Origin: JBAWAP01 sp049589355
GTDB taxonomy: Bacteria > Chloroflexota > Anaerolineae > VGOG01
Length of the DNA stretch: 17,651 nt
Assembly: GCA_049589355.1 (NCBI GenBank)
Contig: JBAWAP010000175.1
Span: 1-17,651 of the forward strand
Reading direction: 5' to 3'
This document shows positions 1 through 6,765 of this stretch, piece by piece. The notes under the pieces were generated by a model. That model was not told the DNA's origin and ran no database searches. It saw only the letters and a list, made by a program, of their open reading frames with translations. Each line of letters begins with the position of its first letter. The stretch's first letter is position 1. Made by a program: the position numbers and the translations under genes.

Positions 1-2
1 GG

Positions 3-1112
3 ATAAGAGAGGAGACTACAGCAGTCCTCTCTGATTTTATTGATGGTAGAGCGGAGAAAGCACTGGAGATCACAATTGTTACCGAAGACAAGTTCATCCA
101 AGAGCAACAGAAAAAGCTCCGAGCCGGCAGGGTAGATGAGGTGATTAGAGCGGTTGAGAAGCACAAAGTGAAGCGAGTGTCTGAATACAGTGGATTGCTG
201 GCTCGAGCCTATTTGCAGAAGGGGGATACTGAGTTTCATGCGGGTTGTTTCGAGCGAGCGGAGCAGTTTTACTGCGATTCCCTCCGCGAGGCCAGGGCTC
301 AGGGGAGAAAGAGATAGTTGCGGAATGTTATTTCGAACTTGGTGCGGCTGCGGGAATGCAGGGCAAGCATCGAGAAGCCGTGCGGTGTTTCGTTGAAACC
401 ATAAAGCTAAAATCTGACTTCGCTGAGGCCTACAGCAACCGCGGGGTTGCCTACGTTCATAAGGGCGAATACGATCTGGCTATTGCCGACTGCGTCAAGG
501 CTATCGAGCTGAAGCCGGACTATGCCGAGGCCTACAACAATCGCGGGAGTGCTTACGACCAAAAGGGCGAATACGACCTGGCCATCGCCGACTACGGCAA
601 GGCCATCGAGCTAAGGCCCGACTATGTAAAGGCCTACAACAACCGCGGGGTTGCCTACGTTCACAAGGGCGAATACGACCTGGCTATCGCCGACTGCGAC
701 AAGGCCATCGAGCTAAGACGTGACTACGCCGAGGTCTACAACAATCGCGGGAATGCCTACACCTATAAGGGCGAATATGATCAAGGCATCGCCGACTATG
801 ACAGGGCCATCGGGTTGAGGTCTGACTACGCTGAGGCCTACAATAACCGTGGTCTTGCATATGCTAACCGCGGCTTTGCATACGCCCACGAGGACGATTA
901 CGATCTAGCCATCGCCGACTTCGACAGGGCTATCGAGTTGAAGCCCGACTTGGCCGGGGCCTACTACAACCGTGGGTTTGTCCACCAGATTAGGGGTAAG
1001 TAAGGAGGAGTCCATCAATGACTTTGAGCGACTTTTGGAGTTGAGTGAGGACGAGTATTGGAGGGAAGAGACGGAGAAGCAGCTCAGAGAACTGAGAGGA
1101 GGAATCAAATGA
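3..1112 (+). pseudogene. TPR-repeat protein gene, 5'-partial, two apparent frameshifts
   Basis: This encodes a tetratricopeptide-repeat protein, a helical scaffold for protein-protein contacts; no enzymatic domain is visible. Three frames join into one TPR protein. Positions 3-314 (stop TAG 315) carry a helical N-terminal part ending in LREARAQG; positions 302-1000 carry about seven TPR units with the usual A-Y-N-R-G-x-A-Y and A-I-A-D pattern; positions 1002-1109 (stop TGA 1110-1112) carry the last half repeat, KEESINDFERLLELSED, and a charged tail. One missing G in the G-run 302-305 and one extra T at 1001 account for both breaks. The final TGA overlaps the ATG of the next gene (ATGA), which argues that the third frame is the authentic end. 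The beginning lies outside the window. Either the gene is decayed or the assembly has two indel errors. If neither, positions 245-1003 would be read alone as a 252-residue protein, which is less convincing. Confidence 0.72.
418..1000 (+). repeat. Tandem 102-bp TPR-coding repeats
   Basis: About five and a half consecutive 34-codon units are similar at the DNA level as well as in protein: the words for YNNRG, KGEYDLAIAD and KAIEL recur nearly unchanged. This suggests recent amplification or gene conversion. Within the fifth unit a 21-bp in-frame direct duplication (845-865 and 866-886, 16 of 21 identical by eye) adds seven residues, NRGLAYA/NRGFAYA, and lengthens that helix hairpin beyond the TPR norm. 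Confidence 0.85.
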
Positions 1113-1681
1113 CCAAGACACTGTCTGATGCGTGGGAGAGTATCGAGCGTTTCATCTTGGAGTCAGGGAGGTGCGCAGGGCAGGGATGTGGGTTTGCAGC
1201 GATGTTAACAGTATTCCCGGTGATATTGGCGGTTTCGGGGGCGGTAGGAATGGTCAGTGGGCTTCCTTCAATTGAGCAATTACTCCGAGCTTTTGTGAGT
1301 AGGATGGTTGATAAGACTTCGTGGCTAGTTGCGCCTGTAACCAATCTCTCAGACGATGATATTGGCGCAAAATTGGCTGAAGTCAGAAATGGTCTCGCAC
1401 ATCAGCTGTCGCTTCCAGATGATGTATATCTGAGGAACACCATTGCAGAGGCTATAGACACCTCGAAAAAGTATCCTGATAAATATGTCATCAGCACAGT
1501 CGAATTTGTTGATGTCGTTGGAAGGACGGTCCGCTGTATTATTAAAGACAATCCTACTGTTACTTTTGACCCTGGCTCTGTGCGATGGCCACCAAGAGGT
1601 CCGGGGCTCCGTGTGACTTTCGAAGACGGATCATCGGGCTCAATCTCAATATCACAGAATCTCCAATCTCGACCGAAGTAG
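1109..1681 (+). CDS. Hypothetical protein, one predicted membrane segment, coupled to TPR gene
   Basis: A 190-residue protein that I do not recognise. The start ATG at 1109 is chosen because AGGAGG (1097-1102) sits six bases upstream and because the ATG overlaps the TGA that ends the preceding TPR tail, a typical translational-coupling arrangement. The longer reading from 1058 would overlap the TPR tail. Residues about 28-52 are hydrophobic (AAMLTVFPVILAVSGAVGMV) and could form one membrane helix. The rest is soluble and polar, containing VRNGLAHQLSLPDD and a beta-rich C-terminal end with DNPTVTFDPGSV. The DNA is more AT-rich than the metabolic genes to the right, so it may be acquired. Coupling suggests that it works with the TPR protein, perhaps as its membrane partner; this is inference only. 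Confidence 0.6.
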   Translation: MTKTLSDAWESIERFILESGRCAGQGCGFAAMLTVFPVILAVSGAVGMVSGLPSIEQLLRAFVSRMVDKTSWLVAPVTNLSDDDIGAKLAEVRNGLAHQLSLPDDVYLRNTIAEAIDTSKKYPDKYVISTVEFVDVVGRTVRCIIKDNPTVTFDPGSVRWPPRGPGLRVTFEDGSSGSISISQNLQSRPK

Positions 1682-1912
1682 GTATTTGCTTGATCCTCAG
1701 CTTCCGCTCAGGCAGCATTCACTCCGTTTCGGCGGCGTCAGTGTAAAACGTCATCGAATGAGAGAAAAGATGCGGAGGAGCAACTCAGGGAGTTGGGGGG
1801 GCAGTAGTGTGAGGTGTGAGCTACGGTGGCGTTTTTGCGCTGCCTTGGATTGATTCTGGCACCTGACCAGGCATTGGCTATCCTTGTGAGCATGATAGCG
1901 AAGGGGTTCTAC
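1682..1912 (+). other. Intergenic spacer before the Mth938-like/permease pair
   Basis: 231 bases with no convincing gene apart from the TPR-tail remnant at 1757-1807. The frame of the downstream gene is open back to a GTG at 1826, but the residues encoded there do not resemble the conserved domain and no ribosome-binding site precedes that GTG. I found no promoter here that I would defend. Confidence 0.5.
1757..1807 (+). pseudogene. Remnant resembling a TPR-gene C-terminus
   Basis: Reading the frame that ends at TAG 1805-1807 gives ERKDAEEQLRELGGQ, which closely matches the tail of the upstream TPR gene (REETEKQLRELRGGIK, ending 1109). No TPR repeats precede it here; the frame runs back into unrelated sequence. 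The simplest reading is the scar of a second TPR paralogue whose body was deleted. It is short, so chance similarity cannot be excluded. Confidence 0.4.
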
Positions 1913-2317
1913 ATGATGAAAAAGGTCATCGTTGCCGTTGTCGTGGTCATGGTTCTGATCACGGCTTGGGTTGGGTTTAATCCCATTGGCAGGTTCGGGT
2001 TTTGCCGCTTCGGGTTGCTGGTCTACAGCGCGATCCCCTTTCCTGCCGTGGACCTCGTCATCCACGTCAATGGTCTGCCCTCAGTGAGAGGCAGCAAGGC
2101 GCATTTTGTTGCCCGCGCTGAGATCGAGGGGCTGCTCAAGGAAGGGCCGGACGCGCTGATCATCGGCACCGGCTACGACAACCTGGTGCAGGTTGAGGAG
2201 GGGATTGCGGCGATGCCCAATATCGAAATCCTACCCACGCCCCAGGCCGTGAGGCGCTACAACGAGCTGAGGAGCGAAGGGAAAAGGGTGGCCGCGATCA
2301 TTCATTCAACCTGCTAA
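1913..2317 (+). CDS. Membrane-anchored Mth938-like domain protein
   Basis: A 134-residue protein starting MMKKVIVAVV. ATG 1913 is preferred because GAAGGGG lies about seven bases upstream; ATG 1892 and GTG 1826 are in-frame alternatives. Residues about 4-22 form a single hydrophobic N-terminal helix (anchor or uncleaved signal). The rest resembles the Mth938/Xcc1710 (DUF498, NDUFAF3-like) fold: a beta-rich start, then DALIIGTGYDNLVQV, IEILPTPQAVRRYNEL and the terminal GKRVAAIIHSTC. Stand-alone bacterial members are usually soluble and their biochemical role is unclear, so the N-terminal anchor is unusual. The gene ends ten bases before the lactate-permease-family gene, so the two are probably one operon. 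An accessory role for the permease is a guess from that spacing. Confidence 0.65.
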   Translation: MMKKVIVAVVVVMVLITAWVGFNPIGRFGFCRFGLLVYSAIPFPAVDLVIHVNGLPSVRGSKAHFVARAEIEGLLKEGPDALIIGTGYDNLVQVEEGIAAMPNIEILPTPQAVRRYNELRSEGKRVAAIIHSTC

Positions 2318-2327
2318 GGGTATACAA

Positions 2328-3890
2328 ATGCACACTCTACCTTTCAACGTTCTCTACTGGCTTCTAGCCCTATCGCCCATCATCGTAGTGCTCATCCTGA
2401 TGGTCGGCTTCCGTTGGGGCGGAGCTAAAGCTGGCCCAGTAGGCTGGCTCACGGCTATCGTGGTATCCTTGGCCTTCTTCGGCGCTACACCTGCGCTCCT
2501 GGCCTATTCCCAGTTCAAGGGGCTGCTGCTCACCATCTACGTGCTGTACATTATCTGGATGGCGCTGGTACTCTACAACGTGGTTAATGAAGCGGGAGCC
2601 ATCACCGTCATAGGCCATGCCATCTCCCGCCTCACCGGCGACCGGGTGATGCAACTCTTGATCCTGAGCTGGATCTTCAGTGCCTTCCTGCAGGGAGTGG
2701 CTGGGTTCGGGGTCCCCATTGCGGTGGTAGCTCCTCTGCTCATCGGTATGGGCTTCGAGCCGGCCACCGCGGTGGTGGCTACAGCCATTGGCCATTCCTG
2801 GTCGGTGACTTTCGGCGATATCGCCTCGTCTTTTCAGGCCCTCATTGCTGCCACCGGACTCGGCGGCCAGGAGTTGGCCCCCTGGTCAGCGCTCTTTCTG
2901 GGCCTGGTCTGTTTCGGCTGTGGCCTGGCCGCCGCCCATGCTCACGATGGTTTCAGGGCCCTTCGGCATGGCCTGCCGGCCATCCTGATCATTGGCTCTC
3001 TGATGAGCGGAACGCAGTATCTGCTGGCTACCAACGGCCTCTGGAATCTGGCCGGCTTCGTGGCGGGCCTGGTCGGCCTCCTGGCAGGAGCCGGGGTAGC
3101 TCGCTTGCCCCTCTATCGCTCCGCCTCTGCAACGTCTGCAGCCGCTCGCGCCGAAGGGCGCTTGAAGTTGCCTCTGGCCCTGGCACCCTATCTGCTCCTC
3201 ATCGTGCTGGTCACAGCGGCTGAGCTTTACGGTCCCCTGCACGAGCTTCTCAACAGCGTAGTGATCAGGATTCGGTTTCCAGAACTCCGCACGGCCTACG
3301 GCTGGACAACAGAGGCCGGAACGGGGCGAACCATCAGCATCTTCGGCCACGCCGGGGCACTGCTGGCTTACACATCTGCCATCGGTTACCTTCTCTATCG
3401 GCGTGCCGGGCTCTACACTGAAGGCGTCCTGCGAAGGATCACGGCCAACACCTTGAGGAGCGCCGTGCCCTCCAGCATCGGCATCGCCTATCTGGTGGGC
3501 ATGGCCCTGATTATGGATCACAGCGGCATGACCTATTTTTTGGCCGAGGGCATCAGCCGAAGCGTGGGAGCGGCCTTCCCCTTTTTCTCACCCCTCATCG
3601 GGGTGCTGGGCGCTTTCATGACCGGCTCCAACACCAACTCCAACGTCATCTTCGCCCCCTTGCAGAAGCAGGCCGCCGAGCTCATCGGGATCAGCGTTTT
3701 CATCATCCTGGGTGCTCAGACCACCGGCGGCTCTTTGGGGTCCATGCTGGCTCCGGCCAAGATCATCGTAGGCTGCAGCACCGCCGGCCTGGCCGGGCGC
3801 GAGGGAGAGGTTCTCAAGAGGACGCTTCTACCCGGCCTTTTGATCGCTGCTTGTGTCGGGGTGGTAGCCTGGATAGCCATCTGGACGTGA
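2328..3890 (+). CDS. lldP: L-lactate permease (LctP/LldP) family transporter
   Basis: A 520-residue polytopic inner-membrane protein with about 12-14 hydrophobic segments across its length. It is similar in size and character to the LctP/LldP family, which imports lactate (in some members glycolate) with protons. Family-like stretches include FLQGVAGFGVPIAVVAPLL (residues ~122-140), ATAIGHSWSVTFGDIASSFQ (~151-170), GAFMTGSNTNSNVIFAPLQ (~427-445) and GAQTTGGSLGSMLAPAKI (~462-479). The N-terminus has no cleavable signal, as expected. The start ATG 2328 has AAGGG about eight bases upstream. The stop codon TGA (3888-3890) lies inside a palindromic repeat element that begins at about 3885. The exact substrate cannot be read from sequence. 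Lactate or glycolate would both fit the 2-hydroxyacid dehydrogenase and aminotransferase further right, but these are not in the same transcript. Confidence 0.85.
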   Translation: MHTLPFNVLYWLLALSPIIVVLILMVGFRWGGAKAGPVGWLTAIVVSLAFFGATPALLAYSQFKGLLLTIYVLYIIWMALVLYNVVNEAGAITVIGHAISRLTGDRVMQLLILSWIFSAFLQGVAGFGVPIAVVAPLLIGMGFEPATAVVATAIGHSWSVTFGDIASSFQALIAATGLGGQELAPWSALFLGLVCFGCGLAAAHAHDGFRALRHGLPAILIIGSLMSGTQYLLATNGLWNLAGFVAGLVGLLAGAGVARLPLYRSASATSAAARAEGRLKLPLALAPYLLLIVLVTAAELYGPLHELLNSVVIRIRFPELRTAYGWTTEAGTGRTISIFGHAGALLAYTSAIGYLLYRRAGLYTEGVLRRITANTLRSAVPSSIGIAYLVGMALIMDHSGMTYFLAEGISRSVGAAFPFFSPLIGVLGAFMTGSNTNSNVIFAPLQKQAAELIGISVFIILGAQTTGGSLGSMLAPAKIIVGCSTAGLAGREGEVLKRTLLPGLLIAACVGVVAWIAIWT

Positions 3891-3945
3891 TGCGTGACGA
3901 GTGATACGTGAACCCAACTCACGGATCACGAATCACGGATCACGT
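3885..3945. repeat. Palindromic 7-nt-word element A1 (GTGATnC family)
   Basis: Left arm 3885-3911 is a tandem of degenerate heptamers (GTGATGC, GTGACGA, GTGATAC, GTGA). Right arm 3919-3945 is the reverse-complement array; 22 of 27 arm positions pair, around a 7-nt loop (3912-3918). The lldP stop codon is inside the left arm. Bases 3887-3911 match 6669-6693 at 24 of 25 positions, so this is a dispersed repeat. There is no U-run after the hairpin, so it is not a classical terminator. Confidence 0.85.
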
Positions 3946-3967
3946 TTGAATGAAAGGCGCGGTCCTC

Positions 3968-5711
3968 ATGTTCACTATTCTTTTCGTGGCCACCCTCATC
4001 GCCGTCATCATTTACTGGCTCATCTATCGGCCTCTACCCAAGATCAATGCCACGGTACGAGTAAGAGGTCTCAGGGGCAAGGTGGAGGTCATATGGGATC
4101 GTTGGGGCATCCCTCACATCTACGCCGAGAACGAAGAGGGCCTCTTCTTCGCCCAGGGCTACGTTCATGCTCAGGACCGCCTGTGGCAGATGGAGGCGCA
4201 CCGCCGCCTGGCCAGCGGCACGTTGGCCGAAATCGTCGGAGAGATGGCCCTGGAGGTTGATCGCTTCGCTCGCATCATCGGCTTCCGACGGGCAGCCCAG
4301 GCCGATTTGGCCCTGCTAGACGAGCAGACACTCCGTTACCTGGAAGCCTACTCTCAGGGGGTGAACGCCTTCATTGAAACCCACTGCTCCCGCTTGCCTC
4401 TGGAGTTCACCCTGCTTCGGCACAAGCCTCTCCCTTGGAGCCCTCTTGATACCGCCCCTGGCCCTGCGTTGGGTGGGCCACGAGCCTAGCCCCATGCTCC
4501 AGAGCCTGAGTTTCAATCGAGCTCAGAACTGGGAGCAGTTTGCAGCGGGGCTGCGTTTCTGGTCAGTCCCGGCCCAGAACCTGGTCTACGCCGATGTGGA
4601 TGGCAACATCGGCTACTACATGGCCGGCCAGGTGCCCATTCGAGCCAAGGGGCTGGGGATCCTGCCCGTCCCCGGCTGGACGGGAGAGTACGAGTGGGTG
4701 GGCTACATCCCCTTTGAGGAGCTGCCCCAAGCCTATAATCCGCCCGCTGGTTACATCGCCTCGGCCAACAACAAGATCGTGGACGACGACTACCCCTGCT
4801 TTCTCACCCTGGAGCCCATGCCAGGCTATCGGGCTCGGCGAATAGTTGATCTGATCAAGGCCAAGGGGAAGCTCTCCATCGAAGACTTGCAGGCCATGCA
4901 ACTGGATCTCTACAGCATGCCCGCCGAGGAGTTGGTCCCCTACATCCTGGCCCTCCAGCCCGATGACGAATGGTGCCGCCGGGCAGTGGAGCACATCAGG
5001 AATTGGGATCGGTGCCTCGCCGCCGACAGTGTAGCTGCTGCCATCTACGAGGTCTTCGAGTTTCAGCTCCTCAAGCTCACTTTTGCTGACAAGCTGGGTG
5101 AGCTGGCCGATTACTACTTCGGTGCCGGCCGCCTGGAGCTTTCCCCCATCAACAGTTTTCTAGGCCGGGCCGCTGTAGCTTTGCGGGGCTTTCTGAAAGA
5201 AGGCGATTCTGCCTGGTTCGCCGACGGTGTCACAGGCCAGCCACGAACGCGGGGGGAGATATTGCTCCTGGCCCTGGAGGAGACGGTATCCACCCTGCGA
5301 GGGGAGCTAGGTGATGACATGGAAAAGTGGCAATGGGGGCGCTTGCACCGAACCACATTCACCCATCTCTTTGGCAGGGTGAGGCCTTTGCACCTGCTCT
5401 TCGACAGGGGGCCTTTCCCGACGGGTGGCGACAGCGAGACCGTCTGGCAGGCATCTGGCACTCCTGGGTTCCCCTATGGCCCGGTGGTTATCACCCCCAC
5501 CTACCGGCAGATCATAGACCTGGGCAACTGGGAGCGCTCGGTAGCCGTCAACTCCACCGGCCAATCGGGCCAATTGGGCAGCAAGCATTACGCCGACATG
5601 ATCGAACTCTGGCGCACGGGCAGCTACCACCCCATGCTTTGGGAGCGAGCCAGCATCGAGCGGGAGGCGGAAGGGGCGTTGATGCTGGTGCCAAAACAAG
5701 AAACGGAATAG
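3968..5711 (+). pseudogene. Penicillin-acylase family protein, internal deletion and frameshift
   Basis: The intact family (Ntn-hydrolase acylases: penicillin G acylase, acyl-homoserine-lactone acylase, cephalosporin acylase) is a secreted or membrane-anchored precursor cut into alpha and beta subunits, with a Ser at the beta N-terminus as nucleophile. Here 3968-~4455 encodes an N-terminal anchor (residues ~1-20), then the alpha-subunit pattern WDRWGIPHIYAENEEGLFFA, QGYVHAQDRLWQMEAHRRLA and, near the break, HKPLPWSPLDT. From ~4450 to 5711, in another frame, the late beta-subunit pattern follows: LALRWVGHEPS, PAQNLVYADVDGNIGYYMAG, PGWTGEYEWVGYIPFEELP, IASANNKIV, and a C-terminal GQSGQLGSKHYADMIELWRT. 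The part between, about 200-250 residues including the autocleavage site and nucleophilic Ser, is absent, and the two halves are out of frame. Start ATG 3968 has AAAGG upstream; ATG 3950 is possible. A functional acylase is very unlikely. Confidence 0.82.
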
Positions 5712-5714
5712 CGA

Positions 5715-5748
5715 AAAGGCCCTCCGGGTTTCAGAGAGGGCCTTCTTT
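5715..5748. terminator. Bidirectional intrinsic terminator between convergent genes
   Basis: A perfect 9-bp stem, AAGGCCCTC (5716-5724) with GAGGGCCTT (5736-5744), and an 11-nt loop. It begins four bases after the acylase stop. CTTT follows on the plus strand and TTTT follows on the minus strand, so it can end both the acylase-pseudogene transcript and the converging toxin-antitoxin transcript. Confidence 0.85.
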
Positions 5749-5804
5749 AGCCATCGCAGCGAACCACGCAATGCTATCCTGAGGGCAATGGCAAACTACG
5801 GTCG

Positions 5805-6071
5805 CTATATTCTTCTGAGCCGACGGTAAGCCTCGCCGTGTTTGTCAATATCCGTTACGGTGATCACCCGGTTCGTCCAGTCCAACAGGTAGGGAATGCG
5901 ATACTGCCCGAAGTGCAAGCTATACTCTTCATGGCCTGTCAATCGTTCATGCCTGATCACCTCAGCGTTCTCGCCCAACCATCGTAGCTTCCGCGATATA
6001 CCACGGCTGATTTTTGGGGGCAGTTTTGCGAGCTGATGTCTTGCTCGCTCCTCCAACACAACCTCGAACAT
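5805..6071 (-). CDS. Type II toxin, RelE/ParE superfamily
   Basis: An 88-residue basic protein with the RelE/ParE pattern: FEVVLEERARHQLAKLPP at the N-terminus (strand then helix), two short helices, the central turn YSLHFGQYRIPYLLD where R58 is the usual conserved Arg after the strand, and VITVTDIDKHGEAYRRL at the end. RelE-type members cut mRNA in the ribosome; ParE-type members act on gyrase. The closing residues (DKHGEAYRR) look closer to RelE-like mRNA interferases. ATG 6071 follows the upstream gene's stop by four bases. GGAGG, ten bases before the start, lies in the end of the upstream gene, so the pair is co-transcribed and likely coupled. The gene is antitoxin-first, as usual for relBE-type loci. 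Confidence 0.82.
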   Translation of the reverse strand: MFEVVLEERARHQLAKLPPKISRGISRKLRWLGENAEVIRHERLTGHEEYSLHFGQYRIPYLLDWTNRVITVTDIDKHGEAYRRLRRI

Positions 6072-6075
6072 CGGC

Positions 6076-6432
6076 CTATTCCTCCAGACCGAGTTCTCGG
6101 GTTACTTCCTCCAAGGTATACAGTTTTGCCCTTCCCTCAGCTATCCTTTGGCGAGTCTCAGCCAGTTCCTTGGCCTTTTCCGGTGTGGGCTCGTAGTCGC
6201 TGTAAACGACCTTGAGGCCATGCTCATCAATGAAATAAACCTGAACCTCGCTGGGCAGCTTGCCTTTCTGTTTGGCCAGATACCTGGCATAGGCGCTCTC
6301 ACTGGAGAAGACCAGGTAGCCCTCATCGTCAATGTAGTGCTCCTGTTCCTCGCGAATGACCTCTCGGAATGTTTCAATGAGTTCCCGTAATGTTACACTA
6401 GCTACCGGCTTGTCCATAATCGTCTCTCTCAT
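6076..6432 (-). CDS. Putative antitoxin paired with RelE/ParE-type toxin
   Basis: A 118-residue acidic protein immediately upstream of, and co-directional with, the toxin. The start ATG 6432 has AGGAG eight bases upstream; ATG 6417 (MDKPVASVTLRELIETF) is an alternative. The C-terminal part, KAKELAETRQRIAEGRAKLY followed by TLEEVTRELGLEE, resembles the toxin-wrapping helices of RelB-like antitoxins. The N-terminal ~75 residues (EEQEHYIDDEGYLVFSSESA, GKLPSEVQVYFIDEHGLKV) are neither an obvious ribbon-helix-helix nor a Phd/YefM domain that I can name; they may be the DNA-binding or an extra sensory domain. Function is assigned from position and the C-terminal motif. Autoregulation at the promoter 6525-6553 would be expected. 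Confidence 0.65.
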   Translation of the reverse strand: MRETIMDKPVASVTLRELIETFREVIREEQEHYIDDEGYLVFSSESAYARYLAKQKGKLPSEVQVYFIDEHGLKVVYSDYEPTPEKAKELAETRQRIAEGRAKLYTLEEVTRELGLEE

Positions 6433-6524
6433 CTTTCACTCTCCTCTCCGTCCCAACGTCGGTGCGGTCAGCGGCTGACCTTTCCCCACAGCGCCTCTTT
6501 AGCCATTCTGGTTGATACAGTAGT

Positions 6525-6553
6525 ATAATAGCAGGGCTTAGTAAAAAATGCAA
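6525..6553 (-). promoter_or_regulatory. Putative sigma-70 promoter of the toxin-antitoxin operon
   Basis: On the minus strand TTGCAT (6553-6548) is followed after 17 bases by TATTAT (6530-6525), about 95 bases upstream of the antitoxin ATG. The -10 matches consensus at five of six positions; the -35 keeps TTG. The surrounding DNA is AT-rich. Confidence 0.5.
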
Positions 6554-6633
6554 GCTTGGGTATCTGGGCCAATTGCAACACTGTGGAGGATGCGTTGGTC
6601 CTGTTGCCGAAACTAATAGCAGAGCCATCGCAG

Positions 6634-6662
6634 TTGAGAAAATCGCGGTAATGTGATAGAAT
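6634..6662 (+). promoter_or_regulatory. Putative strong sigma-70 promoter of the aminotransferase gene
   Basis: TTGAGA (6634-6639) and TAGAAT (6657-6662) are separated by exactly 17 bases; each matches consensus at five of six positions. The expected start of transcription, around 6668-6670, coincides with the left edge of palindromic element A2, so the whole element would be the 5' untranslated leader. Together with the toxin-antitoxin promoter it fills the 333-base gap 6433-6765, in which I see no gene. Confidence 0.6.
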
Positions 6663-6667
6663 TGGGG

Positions 6668-6746
6668 AGTGATGCGTGACGAGTGATCCGTGATGCGTGA
6701 ATTAACGGGTCACGAATCACTCGTCACGTGTACGCATTACGAATCA
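6668..6746. repeat. Palindromic 7-nt-word element A2 (GTGATnC family)
   Basis: A left array of heptamers (GTGATGC, GTGACGA, GTGATCC, GTGATGC) at 6669-6700 faces a right array of the complementary word at 6710-6745. The best-paired segment is 6674-6693 with 6710-6729, 18 of 20. It shares a near-identical 25-mer with element A1. It lies between the promoter and the ribosome-binding site AAAGGAG of the aminotransferase gene. Confidence 0.85.
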
Positions 6747-6765
6747 AAGCACAAAGGAGCTATCA

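Noticed and set aside
302..317. Programmed frameshifting in the TPR gene
   Set aside because: No X-XXY-YYZ slippery heptamer, stem or pseudoknot is evident, and a second unrelated shift occurs at 1001; decay or assembly error is simpler.
1826..1912. A longer Mth938-like protein starting at GTG 1826
   Set aside because: No ribosome-binding site upstream of GTG and no conserved residues; the ATG pair at 1913/1916 has a good site and starts a normal membrane anchor.
3885..3949. Palindromic elements as ordinary intrinsic terminators
   Set aside because: Most have no U-run after the stem, several occur inside genes that continue, and A2 lies in a 5' leader. The real terminator (5715-5748) looks quite different.
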